Made by a program: the position numbers and the translations under genes. Shown in pieces: positions 61,519 to 64,000 of a DNA stretch of 64,000 bases. The stretch comes from Ambrosia x helenae (Eukaryota; Streptophyta; Magnoliopsida; Asterales; Asteraceae), in the NCBI GenBank assembly GCA_030844895.1, contig CM061227.1, positions 328,153 through 392,152 on the forward strand. The letters are read 5' to 3'. Below the pieces are notes generated by a model, which was not told the origin of the DNA, ran no database searches, and saw only the letters and a list, made by a program, of their open reading frames with translations. The first letter of the stretch is position 1; the number at the start of each line of letters is the position of its first letter.

Positions 61519-61971
61519 CGGGGACACCTTTAGCGGCAACAGGAGCAATATCGACATACAAAAGGTGGCAAGACCATTAGCGGCAACCGTCGCCGCTAAA
61601 GTCGTGCTGCTGCTAATAGTATACCTTTAGCTGTAACGGGCGTCGCCACTAAAGGTCCCGTTCCTTGTAGTGATAGTTGTGAATAACATGTTATGACAAG
61701 TTGATTCTAAATCTCCATGATTAGAAATATTGAGAAAATTAGGATTAGCATTCCAAACCTAAAAGCATTACTTTACCTTTTTATTATGTCGCTTCACTTA
61801 ACTTTTTTCAAAATCTCTATGATTTTGATAGTGGAACTTTTTTGTCCAATCTTACTATTATTATAACGTGCATACTTTTTAACAAATAAACCGAAAACCG
61901 AATATGTAACGGGTATGATTGAAACATATATATTTTGTTTAGTTTAGTTTCATCTTAATCATTTAATCCTA

Positions 61972-62120
61972 CAAGAAAACAGGGTAATAGAGGCGACAAA
62001 AGTCGTGGCTATTGCCCTGGAAAGTCGCATGTATAAATTAGATTAAAGGAGTCACCTCTATTGCCGCTATTTGGAGTGAAACACCGTCACTACACTATTC
62101 CCAGCGAAAACGAGGAAATG
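61972..62120. mobile_element. Degraded CACTA-type terminus
   Basis: CCTACAAGAAAACAGG, a damaged CACTACAAGAA end, then AATAGAGGCGACAAAAGTCG and CTATTGCCGCTA motifs like the subterminal hairpins of the neighbouring element. No right end seen. Confidence 0.4.
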
Positions 62121-62522
62121 TGAAGTTCCCTCCAAACTTTACAGTACTACTTAATTCGTCAGTAAGTGTCAATTTAAGGCATAAGTTCCGTGAGTAATTG
62201 ATAATATAATTTACTTCTTTTTCTTTTTCTAGTGGTCTGGCTCTAAGTTGTCACATGAGACAATGATTTCATACTGTCAATATTGGCATAAAATAATCTA
62301 TCTTTACTCTTCCATAAGAAAAAGGTCAAAACTTTGAGTTTGTGCTGGCTGGATTGTGGCCCTAGCAATAGTGTAGTGGTTAACAACCTGTTAAAAAACC
62401 CAAATAAGCAGCTTTATTCATCACACACACTCCTGGAGACAACACTGTCCTAACTTCATTCTTTTTGTTATAAATAATCATGCAACTAGTCCATTATTTT
62501 GTAAATAACTTCTCACACACAA

Positions 62523-62572
62523 TCCCCCCCCCCCCCCCCCCCTCTCTCTCTCTCTCACACACACACATACAC
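62523..62572. repeat. C-CT-CA compound microsatellite
   Basis: About 20 C, then CT units, then CA units. A TTATAAATAA lies upstream near 62468, so this may be a promoter and leader, but no convincing exon follows. Confidence 0.8.
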
Positions 62573-63584
62573 ATTATGTTACTAGCTTCTGAAAGAAACA
62601 GTACCTTGTGCAGAGTTTGAACACAAGATCTATGAGGTAGGTGCTGATCAAGATGGAGAAGCAGGGTACGTGCATTACTAACTCATCATGGGAACCTTTG
62701 GGTTAGGGTTCATGCATGTTCGTGACAACAGATCGTGTGTACATGTGTGTTAGTGATTCATGTGCCCGTCTTCGCCATCATGACCACCTAAACCTTAACA
62801 AAGTTCCAACATTAAGCTGCACTTTGAAGACTCTGAATTTATGTAAGTCCCATAATTGTAGCAAACAAAAGGATTCTATATATTCATGCAACCTCATAAA
62901 AACTCATGGTTGATACATTTATAAGTAACTACGTAAAAAGGGCTATACTATAACTCTATAAGTGTCGCCATATTTATATAAGTATATAAACTTTGTACAT
63001 CAATAGTTAACGTGCATTAATTAATTAATATGTGATCAATTTTGCTACACATACTAGTTCATAAGTAAAGCAAAATTTTTTTTAACGAGTTTTGGAAGAT
63101 TGTAGGCTGTGTATGAAAAGAACATTTAATTTTAATACATTAAAACATCTTAAATTTTAAGTTATTAGAAAATGGAGATATTTGGTTGAACAACCCTGTG
63201 GCGGGCGGTACATTTAATATTAAACTCACGTACACATAGGCTCATATGGATTTTATTTTAAAACCAAATGAAAATACATAGTAGTCCACCTTGTTTATTA
63301 TAAAGTTAACATTTAATTGTATCTACCAATGTGGGAGTAGCATGCCTCACCAAGACACATGTGGAAGACTTTTTTTTTTATTAAGTAGGGTCTTGATTGG
63401 TATATTATCGCTAAGATGCTCACACAAAGAAGTGATAAAAGTAGATATATGGGTTATCAGTTTCAATTTCGGTACATGTATACAATTACAAGTACGTTAT
63501 CTCATGTAAAGAAAGACTGTGATCCCTATATGTTTTTCTTTTGAGCCATGTTATTTACACAAGAACAAAAATTAGGTTTGCACA

Positions 63585-63900
63585 ATCTTCTACGGCCTGT
63601 AGAGACCTCTACGGCCTGTAGAGGGTGTCAGTGCAATAAATGAGGGTAGCCTCTACGGCCCGTACAGGCCTCTACGGTTCATAAAGGTGGGTTGGTGGAG
63701 TGCATTTAAACCCTAGACGGCCCGTTTGGGTCTCCACGGCCCATAGGTACGTACGAGGTACGAGAACAATCAATGAACAGATTGACCTGCAGTGTGTCAG
63801 TCTGAAAAGCAACCCCTCTACGGGCTGTAGATATCAGGATTTGGTGGGAGCATTAAACCCTCTACGGCCCATAGAGACCCCTACGGCCCGTAGAGGTCCA
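63585..63900. repeat. Array of CTCTACGGCCCGTAGAG-like palindromes, possible LTR part
   Basis: About nine copies of CTACGGCC with TGTAGAG, CGTAGAG or CATAGAG partners occur in about 320 bp, several forming full palindromes. The CT-rich stretch and the ACCGGAGCACC after 63900 look like a leader. It resembles the palindrome-rich LTR of the gypsy element in style, not in sequence. The window ends before any coding part. Confidence 0.55.
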
Positions 63901-64000
63901 GATATATTCTTCTTCCTTATCTTCTTTTTTCAGTCAACGAAAACTTTCAAAAAAAAAAACCGGAGCACCTAAAATCCGATCATACCAAGCTACCGTGATG

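Larger units (their letters stand above)
48513..61672. mobile_element. CACTA element carrying nested insertions, TSD ATA
   Basis: CACTACAAGAATTTTAAG at the left and CCGTTCCTTGTAGTG at the right; ATA flanks both (48510-48512 and 61673-61675). Subterminal TTAGCGGCGAC motifs pair with GTCGCCGCTAA. Removing the inner gypsy leaves about 2.2 kb, so the CACTA element is non-autonomous, with one transposase-associated domain left near its right end. A related empty site at 46.1-46.4 kb supports the boundaries. Confidence 0.92.

Noticed and set aside
62620..62700. Possible first exon ATGGAGAAGCAGG followed by GTACGTG, after a CT/CA leader and a TATA-like box
   Set aside because: Too short to identify, no second exon found before the window end, and no family resemblance.
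1..64000. tRNA, rRNA, snoRNA or known ncRNA genes
   Set aside because: Only box A/box B remnants within SINE-like repeats were seen; no cloverleaf or rRNA sequence was recognised.

Overview
This is a gene-poor, repeat-rich stretch of a plant nuclear genome. The evidence is GT-AG introns, a plant-type ferroportin, Ty1-copia and chromodomain Ty3-gypsy retrotransposons primed by initiator tRNA-Met, CACTA and hAT elements, SINEs and many MITEs. The repeat style suggests a eudicot, perhaps Asteraceae, but that is an impression and not a proof.

Genes. Three genes read as intact once introns are placed. (1) A ferroportin/IREG iron-regulated transporter on the minus strand (20967 down to 9839), 8 exons and 500 codons; its last intron holds a complete 6.46 kb copia element in antisense. 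(2) A small Sel1-repeat protein on the minus strand (26417 down to 24609), 3 exons, 112 residues. (3) A short-chain dehydrogenase/reductase on the plus strand (30504-32980), 2 exons, 286 residues. Two tandem cytosolic-type HSP70 copies on the minus strand (4484-2142 and 8952-6712) keep the conserved intron but have broken frames. Copy 1 is clearly decayed; copy 2 is broken only by three single extra A/T bases.

Layout. 0-9 kb: HSP70 pair and a tRNA-type SINE. 9.8-21 kb: ferroportin with the copia insertion and an intronic SINE. 21-30 kb: MITEs, a hAT-like MITE and a CACTA end around the Sel1 gene. 30.5-33 kb: SDR gene. 33-41 kb: two small CACTA elements, SINE copies and a truncated copia on the minus strand. 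41-48 kb: a tangle of inverted and direct repeats with a gag remnant. 48.5-61.7 kb: a four-level nest, with a CACTA element (TSD ATA) holding a TATG microsatellite, which holds a hAT-like element (8-bp TSD), which holds a 10.9 kb Tekay-type gypsy element with 2.85 kb LTRs (TSD TTAAC). 61.7-64 kb: CACTA debris, microsatellites and an array of short CTCTACGG-CCGTAGAG palindromes that resembles part of another LTR.

The most unusual items are a canonical 82-bp intron inside the gypsy gag, a second copy of the polypurine tract plus LTR start 123 bp inside that LTR, six 30-bp repeats each carrying CACGTG in the LTR, a related empty site for the CACTA insertion in the same window, and a SINE-like family whose two full copies have perfect 14-15 bp target duplications. 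I found no new enzymatic or defence system; the novelty lies in mobile-element structure and in how genes tolerate it.
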